This document shows positions 13,877-20,108 of a stretch of 21,604 bases of DNA, in pieces (position 1 is the first letter of the stretch; each line of letters begins with the position of its first letter). The notes under the pieces were generated by a model, which did not search any database, was not told where the DNA came from, and worked only from the letters and a program-made list of their open reading frames with translations. The stretch lies in the NCBI GenBank assembly GCA_021813235.1, contig JAKALG010000003.1, forward strand, positions 1-21,604, read 5' to 3'. The position numbers and the translations under genes are program-made. The stretch comes from a bacterium. GTDB lineage: Bacteria; Patescibacteria; Paceibacteria; UBA9973.

Positions 13877-14926
13877 TTAGTAGATAGGTCTCCAAGCATA
13901 AGCATCAGTAGCGTCCTTGGCACAAACTTCTACTGTGTCTTTTACTCCAGTTCCACCTTGTACTGACCAAAATGTGCCACGAACAGTAGAATCACAAGTC
14001 GGTTTTGCTGTAGTAGTGTTTAAGCGAATTCCACCATTTATTTCTAATTTCTGTCCAGGCGAAGTAGTTCCGATACCGACAGAACCATTCGTTATTAAAA
14101 CATTTCCCGTACCATTCGGGATAAAAGTAAGATTACCATTATCAGTAGTATATATGGTTTTAGAATTATTTAATTCCAAATTTCCACCCGAATCAAATCT
14201 AGCAGCTTGATTACTATTTAAGTAAAAAACGATAGAATTAGATGATGTAGTTTTCAGATTTAAATTGTTCGCACTTTGGGCAATTAAATTTGTTACACCA
14301 TTAATTGACGTTGAACCTACATTTAAACCATTAGAATTATAAGTCATAAGTTGATTAGGCTGAGAATATCCACCAGTAGTATCTTTATTATTCATAATTC
14401 CAAATGTCAACGAACTATCAACTGAATTTGAAGTAATATCATCTATTGTACTAGCCATATAAGCTATTGTATTTCTGTTCCCGATATCATTTTTTGTAAT
14501 ATACGCATAATGTCCTACTAATGCACCGTTTGAAATGGAGGGACCATTATTATAAAGAGCTAATATGCTTCCCACGCCAGTATAATCATAAATATTTACT
14601 CTCCCTGATGCAACTTCAAAAGTATTATTACCATCCAGATTCTGTTGAACTAAACCATAATCTAAATTTGTGTTAGTTGTTGTTTTGATTGTTAATTGAT
14701 TTCCTGGTCCAGTCGTCCCAATCCCAACATTGCTGTTAAAAATGGCATTTACGCCATTTTTTGCAATATTAACACTAGTAGCAGAAGAAGTACCTAAATT
14801 TAATATTCCACTAGAATCAACAGTCAAATCACTAAGTGTAAGAGATGCATTAGTAACACTAGCTCCTGGCCCTATTACGAGAGAGAGAGAGAGTAAAAAT
14901 ACTAAATATTTGAGTTTCTTAGACAT
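13877..14926 (-). CDS. Secreted surface protein with GIGTT repeats
   Basis: A 349-aa protein with a signal peptide (about 1-28, hydrophobic FLLSLSLVIGP). The body is Asn/Ser/Thr/Gly-rich and predicted beta-structured, as in phage tail-fibre-like or adhesin surface proteins. Two similar motifs, NVGIGTTGPGNQLTI (about residue 66) and SVGIGTTSPGQKLEI (about 281), mark repeated units. The last 44 residues (from TAKPTCDSTV to AWRPIY) contain two cysteines, possibly a disulfide-bonded cap. No anchor or sorting signal is seen. A (GA)7 dinucleotide tract lies in the signal-peptide codons. It is divergent from rmuC. Exact function unknown; exposure on the cell surface is inferred. Confidence 0.75.
   Translation of the reverse strand: MSKKLKYLVFLLSLSLVIGPGASVTNASLTLSDLTVDSSGILNLGTSSATSVNIAKNGVNAIFNSNVGIGTTGPGNQLTIKTTTNTNLDYGLVQQNLDGNNTFEVASGRVNIYDYTGVGSILALYNNGPSISNGALVGHYAYITKNDIGNRNTIAYMASTIDDITSNSVDSSLTFGIMNNKDTTGGYSQPNQLMTYNSNGLNVGSTSINGVTNLIAQSANNLNLKTTSSNSIVFYLNSNQAARFDSGGNLELNNSKTIYTTDNGNLTFIPNGTGNVLITNGSVGIGTTSPGQKLEINGGIRLNTTTAKPTCDSTVRGTFWSVQGGTGVKDTVEVCAKDATDAYAWRPIY
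14879..14893. repeat. GA dinucleotide tract in a signal-peptide coding region
   Basis: Fifteen bases of uninterrupted GA repeat (CT on the coding strand) encode Leu-Ser-Leu-Ser-Leu, residues 12-16 of the surface protein. A two-base slip would shift the frame near the N-terminus. Confidence 0.8.
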
Positions 14927-14975
14927 ATTATTGTTTTTATTAAAAAGATAATAACTTAATTATTATACTATATTG

Positions 14976-14984
14976 TGATAAAAT
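14976..14984 (+). promoter_or_regulatory. Extended -10 of rmuC
   Basis: TGA plus TAAAAT (14979-14984) ends 6 bases before the ATG at 14991, with no SD. A TATAAT on the opposite strand nearby (14962-14967) could start the divergent surface-protein transcript. Confidence 0.5.
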
Positions 14985-14990
14985 ATAGCA

Positions 14991-16040
14991 ATGGAAATCA
15001 CTTCAATTTTAATAATAATCATTGCAGTTTTAGTAGGAGGAATACTCGCCTATTTCATATTTGGAAAGAAAGAAAAAAAACCAGAAAATGACACAGGGCT
15101 TAATCTTATACTTACTCAATTAAATGAGCTTTCCCGAACAGTAGACAACAAGCTCGGCGAATCACATAAACAAGTGCAAGAAAGTTTAAAATTTCATTCT
15201 TCTCAATCAAATGAAATAATTCGCGATGTGACAGAAAGACTCACGAGACTTGATGAGACAAATAAACAAGTCATTTCTTTTGCCGACCAACTCCAGAGCT
15301 TGCAAGATGTTTTGAAAAATCCAAAGCAAAGGGGAATCTTGGGCGAATATTATTTAGAAACAGTTTTGAAAAATGTCTTACCTCCCGGCAGCTACCAGAT
15401 GCAATATCCTTTTCCAGACGGCACCATCGTAGACGCCGTGGTATTTGTCAAAGATAAAATCATTCCTGTAGATTCCAAATTTTCTCTTGAGAATTACAAC
15501 AAGATGGTTGAAGAACAAAATGTAGCTGAAAAGAAAAAATTGGAAACGATTTTTGTGAATGATTTAAAAAATAGAATTACTGAAACTGCCAAATATATTC
15601 AGCCTGGCAAAGGCACGACGGACTTTGCTTTTATGTTCATTCCCCATGAAGCTATTTATTATGACTTGCTCACAAACAAAGTCGGTGGATTGGAAGATGG
15701 AGAGAATTTAATTCAGAGAGCTGCAGGAAAATATAAAGTCATCATCACTTCACCTACTTCTTTTTTGGCATATTTGCAAACTGTCTTGCAAGGCCTCAAA
15801 GCTCTCAAAATAGAAGAATCCGCTAAAGAGATAATCAAAAAAGTGGAAGACTTGGGCAAGCATCTAAAATCTTTTGATGAATATCATGACAAGCTCGGCA
15901 ATGCGCTCGGTACTGTCGTGAACCATTACAACGCCTCAAACAAAGAACTCAAAAAAATAGATAAAGATGTCCTTCGCATCACTGGTACTTCACCTGAGCT
16001 CTCTACCCTTTCTATTGAAAAACCGAAATTAGAAGATTAA
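14991..16040 (+). CDS. rmuC: RmuC family DNA recombination protein
   Basis: RmuC-family protein, thought to limit recombination at inverted repeats; the core has a restriction-endonuclease-like fold. Residues 5-24 form one N-terminal membrane anchor (ILIIIIAVLVGGILAYFIFG). Residues of about 35-115 are a coiled coil. The RmuC core follows with QRGILGEYYLETVL, QYPFPDGTIVDAVVF and PVDSKFSLENYNKM, which supplies the nuclease-like acidic residues and lysine. It ends with FMFIPHEAIYYDLL and VIITSPTSFLAYLQTVLQGL. At 349 aa it is somewhat shorter than E. coli RmuC. The family link to inverted repeats is notable, because this window is rich in long palindromes and two structured elements lie immediately downstream. 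No partner gene is adjacent. Confidence 0.93.
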   Translation: MEITSILIIIIAVLVGGILAYFIFGKKEKKPENDTGLNLILTQLNELSRTVDNKLGESHKQVQESLKFHSSQSNEIIRDVTERLTRLDETNKQVISFADQLQSLQDVLKNPKQRGILGEYYLETVLKNVLPPGSYQMQYPFPDGTIVDAVVFVKDKIIPVDSKFSLENYNKMVEEQNVAEKKKLETIFVNDLKNRITETAKYIQPGKGTTDFAFMFIPHEAIYYDLLTNKVGGLEDGENLIQRAAGKYKVIITSPTSFLAYLQTVLQGLKALKIEESAKEIIKKVEDLGKHLKSFDEYHDKLGNALGTVVNHYNASNKELKKIDKDVLRITGTSPELSTLSIEKPKLED

Positions 16041-16172
16041 AACAAAGAAAACTCTTCATCGGTGTATCTTTTTCTAGGGTACGAATTTTTCGAAGCTTGA
16101 AAAATTCTGAAGTTTTCGCGCCGTCGCGCTCAAAACCCCCTAAAAAAGTTACACCTCAACAAGTTTTCTTTT
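16039..16172. repeat. Structured element C, single copy after rmuC
   Basis: A long imperfect inverted repeat. AAAGAAAACT ... GGTGTA ... CTTTTT ... TAGGG (16044-16079) is complementary to 16135-16170, with several mismatches and gaps. It encloses two further hairpins: GAATTTTTC/GAAAAATTC (16083-16091 and 16099-16107, loop GAAGCTT), and GTTTT-CGCG with CGCG...AAAAC (16112-16136). The overall shape is cloverleaf-like. It begins at the rmuC stop codon and sits directly next to repeat B2. Confidence 0.7.
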
Positions 16173-16189
16173 TTATAAAAACTCGTCGA

Positions 16190-16325
16190 GAGCACACTTT
16201 TTAGAAAACATTGCGCAGGAGTTTAGAAAATAAAAGAAGTACTCTTCTTATTATTTTCTTGAACGACGAGCATAGCAATTTGCAAGCTTGCAAATATGCG
16301 TGTTTTATAAAAAGTTGTGCTAAGA
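16190..16325. repeat. Structured repeat family B, copy 2
   Basis: Outer arms AGCACACTTTTTAGAAAACA (16191-16210) and the matching TGTTTTATAAAAAG with TTGTGCT (16302-16322) pair with few mismatches and differ in sequence from copy 1. Inside are TTGCGCAGGAG, AGAAAATAA/TTATTTTCT and the terminal hairpin AGAAG-TACT-CTTCT, then TTGAACGACGAGCA. Instead of the copy-1 3' region there is a perfect 18-bp palindrome, ATTTGCAAGCTTGCAAAT. Together with element C it fills the 310-bp gap between rmuC and the next gene. Confidence 0.8.
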
Positions 16326-16335
16326 AAGAGTTTTT

Positions 16336-16344
16336 TGTTATACT
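16336..16344 (+). promoter_or_regulatory. Extended -10 of the two-TM gene
   Basis: TGT plus TATACT (16339-16344) ends 6 bases before the ATG at 16351, with no SD. It is about 14 bases past the 3' arm of repeat B2. Confidence 0.55.
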
Positions 16345-16350
16345 AATCGG

Positions 16351-16854
16351 ATGGAACCAAATGATATAGACAATTTGTTGTTTACTAGAAATAACGACAA
16401 AATTAAGGAAACTAAAGATCCTTACGTCGATTATTGTTTGGAACAATATCGTATCTATCTACATGTCTTTAACAGCACAAATGAGAGACGCCAAAAATCT
16501 AATGAATTCTTTTTAGGATTGAATGCTGCTATCATCGGTATCTTGGGTTATGTGGAAACGAAAAGTATACCTAATGCAAATATCATTTTTCTTTTAGTGC
16601 CATTCGTAGGAATAAGTATCGGTTATTGCTGGTATAAAATTATTAAATCATACAGCCAGCTAAACAAAGCAAAGTTTCAAGTGATACATACTGTGGAACA
16701 AAAACTTCCAATCGCACTTTTTCAGACAGAGTGGCATGTCTTGGGTAAAGGAAAAGATCATAAAAAATATCGTCCGCTTTCAGATACTGAAAGATTTATC
16801 CCAATCACTTTCATCGCGCTTTACATTGTGATACTCCTCGTTAGCCTTTTCTAA
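16351..16854 (+). CDS. Two-TM membrane protein, RipA/SLATT-like
   Basis: A 167-aa protein with a hydrophilic N-terminus. It has the pattern VDYCLEQYRIYLHVFNSTNERRQKSNEFFLGLNAAIIGILGYVE, a transmembrane region at about residues 55-70, and a second at about 78-95 (IIFLLVPFVGISIGYCWYKII). A cytoplasmic part with LNKAKFQVIHTVEQKLPIALFQTEW follows. Residues 150-167 form a third hydrophobic segment at the very C-terminus. This pattern fits small bacterial membrane proteins annotated as RipA-family octameric or SLATT-like, seen from memory only. SLATT proteins often accompany nucleotide-signalling defence systems, but no effector gene is beside this one, so a defence role is not claimed. Confidence 0.65.
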   Translation: MEPNDIDNLLFTRNNDKIKETKDPYVDYCLEQYRIYLHVFNSTNERRQKSNEFFLGLNAAIIGILGYVETKSIPNANIIFLLVPFVGISIGYCWYKIIKSYSQLNKAKFQVIHTVEQKLPIALFQTEWHVLGKGKDHKKYRPLSDTERFIPITFIALYIVILLVSLF

Positions 16855-16892
16855 TATTAAAATAGCTTCATTCTAATTTCATAGACATCTAG

Positions 16893-16901
16893 TTATCCAC
16901 A
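16893..16901 (+). promoter_or_regulatory. Perfect DnaA-box match
   Basis: TTATCCACA matches the classical DnaA box exactly. It lies 5 bases before the -35 of the microprotein operon. It stands alone, with no AT-rich unwinding element or further boxes nearby, so it is not evidence for an origin. It could tie this promoter to DnaA, or be chance. Confidence 0.35.
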
Positions 16902-16906
16902 GCCCC

Positions 16907-16936
16907 TTGACTTTATTACGCAAAATAAGGTATAAT
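16907..16936 (+). promoter_or_regulatory. Promoter of the microprotein operon
   Basis: TTGACT (16907-16912), 18-bp spacer, TATAAT (16931-16936). It would give a leader of roughly 65-70 nt before the SD at about 16999-17002. Confidence 0.7.
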
Positions 16937-17010
16937 ATTGACGGATTCAAAATTTCGTTGTTCTTTGAGTTCAAATAACTAATTTCTTTTTTTATTAAAG
17001 GAGTTTTTTT

Positions 17011-17211
17011 ATGAGAAGAGTACAACAAAACAAACATTTGCCTACTGAAAAGAAGGCGAGTAAAGTATCTGTACAAAAGGCTCATGGCACTGGTGCTCCA
17101 GCTACTGTTGCAAAGAAGATCAGTCTGGAAGCAAGAAAGATTTTAGATGGCTCTAACCATATTCGACCCATCTTTCACACTTCTCATGTCAATCGTTTTC
17201 CCCGGGCTTAA
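17011..17211 (+). CDS. Basic small protein, 66 aa
   Basis: Unrecognised, strongly basic (many Lys, Arg and His, very few acidic residues), with no membrane segment. The middle contains GTGAPATVAKKISLEARKIL, probably one amphipathic helix; the C-terminus is HTSHVNRFPRA. The charge suggests nucleic-acid or ribosome binding, which is only an inference. The start is supported by AAAGGAG with a run of seven T before the ATG, and by a good promoter upstream. It forms a two-gene unit with the 38-aa gene 47 bases downstream, which has the same SD-plus-T-run leader, and the unit ends at a clear terminator. Confidence 0.75.
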   Translation: MRRVQQNKHLPTEKKASKVSVQKAHGTGAPATVAKKISLEARKILDGSNHIRPIFHTSHVNRFPRA

Positions 17212-17258
17212 AGAACAAAAAAAACAATTCTTTTTAAAACTTTTTAAGGAATTTTTTT

Positions 17259-17375
17259 ATGTCAGAAGCATATCTCAGAAAACAAATCGCTAAAAGAGTT
17301 GAGAGAGAAAAAAAATTACTAGCAAAAGAAGCTGCTTCTAAAACAAATACAACAGCTCCTCCACAAAAAGAATGA
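17259..17375 (+). CDS. Basic microprotein, 38 aa
   Basis: Unrecognised. The sequence starts MSEAYLRKQIAKRVEREKKL, a highly charged amphipathic helix, and ends in a Thr/Pro-rich tail. The ATG is preceded by AAGGA and seven T residues, almost copying the leader of the 66-aa gene upstream. A hairpin terminator begins 26 bases after the stop (TGA). It looks like the second gene of a small operon. It may be a small RNA- or ribosome-associated peptide, but nothing in the sequence proves this. Confidence 0.65.
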   Translation: MSEAYLRKQIAKRVEREKKLLAKEAASKTNTTAPPQKE

Positions 17376-17401
17376 GAAAAATTTAAAATATTAATCTTAG
17401 A

Positions 17402-17432
17402 ACAGCGTACCTATGGTACGCTGTGTTTTTTT
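17402..17432 (+). terminator. Intrinsic terminator of the microprotein operon
   Basis: Stem ACAGCGTACC/GGTACGCTGT (17402-17411 and 17415-17424) with a 3-nt loop, then G and a run of seven T. It abuts the 3' end of the tRNA gene on the other strand. Confidence 0.92.
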
Positions 17433-17433
17433 G

Positions 17434-17505
17434 TGACCCTACAGAGAATCGGACTCTGATTTTATCCTTGAGAAGGATACGTCCTAGCCGTTAGACGATA
17501 GGGCC
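17434..17505 (-). tRNA. tRNA-Glu, anticodon CUC
   Basis: A 72-nt cloverleaf on the minus strand. The acceptor is GGCCCTA/TAGGGTC with one G-U pair and discriminator A. The D arm GTCTAACGGCTAGGAC is typical of glutamate tRNAs. The anticodon stem TATCC/GGATA has loop TTCTCAA, so the anticodon is CUC, reading GAG. A 4-nt variable loop follows. The T arm is CAGAG-TCCGATT-CTCTG. CCA is not encoded. The T loop has C where U55 is nearly universal. Its own extended -10 (TGT-TATATT) lies 8 bases upstream. Confidence 0.95.
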
Positions 17506-17513
17506 ATTTAGAG

Positions 17514-17522
17514 AATATAACA
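17514..17522 (-). promoter_or_regulatory. Extended -10 of tRNA-Glu
   Basis: TGT followed by TATATT on the minus strand ends 8 bases before G1 of the tRNA, placing the transcript start at or very near the mature 5' end. No good -35. Confidence 0.5.
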
Positions 17523-17565
17523 TTTTTTAATAAAAAAGAGAAAAAGTTCATTTTCTTACAATTTT

Positions 17566-17574
17566 TGATATAAT
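17566..17574 (+). promoter_or_regulatory. Extended -10 of the 149-aa gene
   Basis: TGA plus a consensus TATAAT (17569-17574) ends 6 bases before the ATG at 17581, with no SD: one of the cleanest leaderless layouts here. Confidence 0.6.
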
Positions 17575-17580
17575 TAAACT

Positions 17581-18030
17581 ATGGAGAATCTTTTTCGTAT
17601 AAATCCTGAATATAAAGGAGAACCAAAACCTAAAAAAGAAGAGGAAGACCTCGTATTAGAATTTAAGGAACCAGAAAAAAATGAATCCCCTGCCGATTCT
17701 AAAAAATTTGTTCATTATGAAAGCCCAGAAGATTTGTTAGAAAAACAAGCACAGGAAGCATATAGTGAATATAGTAAGAATAAATCCGAAGACTCTCTTT
17801 CTGAAAAAAGTTATAAAAGACTATGGAAATCTAAAAGAAAACTAGAGTTACTGAAGTTAAATTCTGACAAGAGTATTCATCTAATTCCACATCCAGAGTT
17901 AAAAGGTAGAACAAAAGAAGGGCTGGAAGAAATTTTAAGCAGGCATTCAGATAAGGGATATTACTCTTCCCCGTCTTTAATGAATGAATTCGTACATATT
18001 TTCGAGGAAGAATTTGGAGAAAAATTCTAG
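17581..18030 (+). CDS. Hydrophilic hypothetical protein, 149 aa
   Basis: Unrecognised. The first 50 residues are a very acidic and basic low-complexity, probably disordered region (KPKKEEEDLVLEFKEPEKNE). Residues of about 48-95 look helical (ESPEDLLEKQAQEAYSEYSK, KRLWKSKRKLELLKL). The C-terminal part (HLIPHPELKGRTKEGLEEIL, then EFVHIFEEEFGEKF) may form a compact fold. No signal peptide or membrane segment. The start is supported by a consensus extended -10 six bases upstream. The 3' end converges on the PAS gene with only 9 bases between stop codons and no obvious terminator. Confidence 0.7.
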   Translation: MENLFRINPEYKGEPKPKKEEEDLVLEFKEPEKNESPADSKKFVHYESPEDLLEKQAQEAYSEYSKNKSEDSLSEKSYKRLWKSKRKLELLKLNSDKSIHLIPHPELKGRTKEGLEEILSRHSDKGYYSSPSLMNEFVHIFEEEFGEKF

Positions 18031-18039
18031 ATAGATTTT

Positions 18040-18621
18040 TTATTTCTTATGCATCTTTTTTAAGACATCAAGCTCCTTTTTTAATTTTGAAATATGAGCT
18101 TCTAATTTCCCTGTATGTTCTATCAATCTAGCTTCCACATTGTTCGCATGAGTAGCGAGGGTCTCAGCCACAAGCATTATTTCTGTGACATCTTCCATAG
18201 CAAGAAGAATGATAGGAGGAAATGTCTCAAGAGTGGTATCTTCTTTAAAATGAATCTGACGAGCGTTTAGAATCATCACTTTTCGGCCTATAAAAGGAAA
18301 CTCGTGTATCACCTCAAACCCTTTAAAAAAGGTATTTTTAGGTAAAATATCTTCCAAAAGTTTTTTTAAGGCTGGAATGTCCCATTGACCATTACCAAGC
18401 TCATAGATAACTTTATCTTCTGTGTCCTTTTTTTCAACTTGAAAAATTCTATAAAAAGAATCATTCGCCGTCATCACGCGAAGATCTTTATCAAGTATTA
18501 AAATAGGTTCACGGACTACATCTACAACTGTTTTAATATATGCCCAACTTTTTTCCCACAAATGTTCTACTAATTTTGCTCCTACTGGCTGCACATTTTC
18601 TTCTTTTTTATTTGTTTGCAT
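18040..18621 (-). CDS. Stand-alone PAS domain protein
   Basis: A 193-aa cytoplasmic sensor-type protein. The PAS domain spans about residues 30-155: VREPILILDKDLRVMTANDSFYRIF, the conserved YELGNGQWDIPALKKLLEDILP, EHEFP-like VIHEFPFIGRKVMILNARQI, and ILLAMEDVTEI. This is the PAS subtype usually found fused to histidine kinases or CheR-type proteins. Here the C-terminus is only a coiled coil (residues 158-193), with no kinase or output domain, so it probably acts by binding a partner. No SD is visible. It is divergent from the ECF sigma factor gene with 233 bases between, which makes a sensor-regulator pair conceivable but unproven. Confidence 0.82.
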   Translation of the reverse strand: MQTNKKEENVQPVGAKLVEHLWEKSWAYIKTVVDVVREPILILDKDLRVMTANDSFYRIFQVEKKDTEDKVIYELGNGQWDIPALKKLLEDILPKNTFFKGFEVIHEFPFIGRKVMILNARQIHFKEDTTLETFPPIILLAMEDVTEIMLVAETLATHANNVEARLIEHTGKLEAHISKLKKELDVLKKMHKK

Positions 18622-18854
18622 GCCAATATTGACGAAAGAACATAAAAACTATTACAGCTCGCTATTTGAAACAGAAAATGCTATAATGTGTGTTACAACA
18701 ACTCCCTCTTCTGCACTGAATTTTAGAAATTCTAGTGTAATAAATAAAAAAACTCCGATACTGTTTTACGCTCTAATATATAGCTAAAAATCTCTTTTAA
18801 AAATTAATATGTAATTTTTATGTAACATAATATCAGCCTAAACGGCTTAATTAT
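18622..18854. promoter_or_regulatory. Divergent intergenic region, PAS gene and sigma factor gene
   Basis: 233 bases without a supported gene. An extended -10 on the plus strand (TGC-TATAAT, -10 at 18682-18687) lies about 170 bases before the sigma factor ATG, so that mRNA may have a long leader. The leader has a small GAATTT/AAATTC hairpin (about 18719-18733). Close to the ATG is an AGCC/GGCT hairpin (18833-18845), which may affect translation. No SD is present. Confidence 0.4.
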
Positions 18855-19373
18855 ATGACCCCCAAGGATATATTGAAAAACAAGGCCTTGCTAACTACAG
18901 CCCATGACGACTTTAATAAAGGGCTAAACGCCCGTGCATTCTTCAAGGTGGGCAACCACCAGACAGGACAAGACTTGGTACAAGACACTTTCGTCAAAAC
19001 TTGGACTTATCTAGCAAAAGGAGGAAAAATCGACATAATGAAAGCTTTTCTTTACCATGTTTTAAACAATTTGATAATAGATCAATACAGGAAACACAAA
19101 ACACTTTCACTCGACACAATGATGGAAAAAGGTTTCGAACCTAAAATCCAAGAGACATCAAAGATTTTTAATGTCTTAGATGGAAAAGCTGCTCTGTTGC
19201 TCATTCAACGTATCCCAGAAAAATATAGAAAAGTTATGCGCATGCGTTATGTACAAGATTTGTCACTAAAAGAAATATCTTTGATAACAGGACAAACAAA
19301 AAATGCTATCGCTGTTCAACTACACAGAGGATTGGAAAAATTAAAATTACTTTACAATCCCCCTTCTTTATAG
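18855..19373 (+). CDS. ECF-type RNA polymerase sigma factor
   Basis: A 172-aa sigma-70 family protein with only regions 2 and 4. Region 2 spans about 25-82: FFKVGNHQTGQDLVQDTFVKTW, then FLYHVLNNLIIDQYRKHK, which contacts core polymerase and the -10. Region 4 spans about 112-165: IPEKYRKVMRMRYVQDLSLKEI followed by the helix-turn-helix ITGQTKNAIAVQLHRGLEKL. There is no region 1.1 or 3, so it is of the extracytoplasmic-function type. No anti-sigma gene is adjacent; the neighbour is a divergent PAS protein. Downstream is a shared hairpin terminator. The ATG lacks an SD and lies just after a small hairpin. Confidence 0.92.
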   Translation: MTPKDILKNKALLTTAHDDFNKGLNARAFFKVGNHQTGQDLVQDTFVKTWTYLAKGGKIDIMKAFLYHVLNNLIIDQYRKHKTLSLDTMMEKGFEPKIQETSKIFNVLDGKAALLLIQRIPEKYRKVMRMRYVQDLSLKEISLITGQTKNAIAVQLHRGLEKLKLLYNPPSL

Positions 19374-19381
19374 AAATCAAA

Positions 19382-19407
19382 AAAAACCGCCTAGAGGAGC
19401 GGTTTTT
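19382..19407. terminator. Bidirectional intrinsic terminator
   Basis: AAAAACCGC/GCGGTTTTT (19382-19390 and 19399-19407) is flanked by A and T runs, between the convergent sigma factor and PG-binding protein genes. It can work in both directions. Confidence 0.85.
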
Positions 19408-19430
19408 CTTTCGGGGTTTTATTCTGTTTT

Positions 19431-20108
19431 TTATTGACCTGTTCTAACTACTTTTGGCCAAACAACTGAAGTATTGCCACTCTGGTCTGTCGCAGTCACT
19501 ACATAATTGTAGTTTGTATTTGCAGAGAGATTACTCAAAGTAAGTTGTTTATTTAAGCTAAAAGAATCGTCTACTTTTGAGGCCCCTGAAATATTTGGGG
19601 TAGAAAGTGTGATAGCCGCATCGTCCCAATTACTCCAGTTTATAGCATTAGTGTCATAGAAGACAGCTGTTTTTACTGGCTCGTTGCTACTGAAAGAAAC
19701 ATTGACATTGTTGCCAGATACTGAAGCAACAGACAAATTGTTTATTGCTGGAGCAAAAAGATCCATACCTAAACCAGAAGCTATAATAGAATTTGCTTTT
19801 CCTTTTGTATTCGGACCTGCAATACCATCGGCATTGAGATTATAAGAAAGCTGAAATTGTATTACTGCAGCCTTCGTCAAAGGACCGAAATATCCTGTGA
19901 CTGAACCTGCTGGATAAATGTCGCTATTTGATGCTAGAAATTGTTGCAAAGCTGTTACGCTTGTTCCTCTAGAACCATACTTCAAAGTAGCACCACCAAT
20001 CTGTGAATAAGTATCTGCCTTTGCAAAAGTAGGCGCTATTGTAAAAGACAGAACTAAAACAAAGATTCCTATTATTCCTAAAAACGTGAATTTATTATTT
20101 TTTAACAT
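19431..20108 (-). CDS. Secreted peptidoglycan-binding protein with FN3-like domain
   Basis: A 225-aa exported protein. The signal peptide spans about 1-31 (FLGIIGIFVLVLSFTIAPTFAKA). A PG_binding_1 domain occupies about 40-110, with LKYGSRGTSVTALQQFL, the GYFGPLTKAAVIQFQ signature and ADGIAGPNTKGKA; it binds the cell wall non-catalytically. Residues of about 117-225 form an FN3-like beta sandwich (INNLSVASVSGNNVNVSFSSNEPVK, LSANTNYNYVVTATDQSGN). No catalytic domain or membrane anchor is seen, so it is probably a wall-attached structural or adhesive protein. This two-domain architecture is frequent in Parcubacteria (general knowledge). It ends at a bidirectional terminator shared with the sigma factor gene. 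Confidence 0.87.
   Translation of the reverse strand: MLKNNKFTFLGIIGIFVLVLSFTIAPTFAKADTYSQIGGATLKYGSRGTSVTALQQFLASNSDIYPAGSVTGYFGPLTKAAVIQFQLSYNLNADGIAGPNTKGKANSIIASGLGMDLFAPAINNLSVASVSGNNVNVSFSSNEPVKTAVFYDTNAINWSNWDDAAITLSTPNISGASKVDDSFSLNKQLTLSNLSANTNYNYVVTATDQSGNTSVVWPKVVRTGQ

Noticed and set aside
16201..16446. 81-aa minus-strand frame across repeat B2
   Set aside because: It reads through a palindromic repeat and the opposite-strand start of a supported gene; no SD or promoter layout.
16351..16854. Defence system based on a SLATT-like protein
   Set aside because: The membrane protein alone resembles SLATT/RipA types, but no nucleotide cyclase, TIR, nuclease or other effector is adjacent.
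16861..16940. Replication origin
   Set aside because: Only one DnaA box, no box cluster, no dnaA or dnaN nearby.
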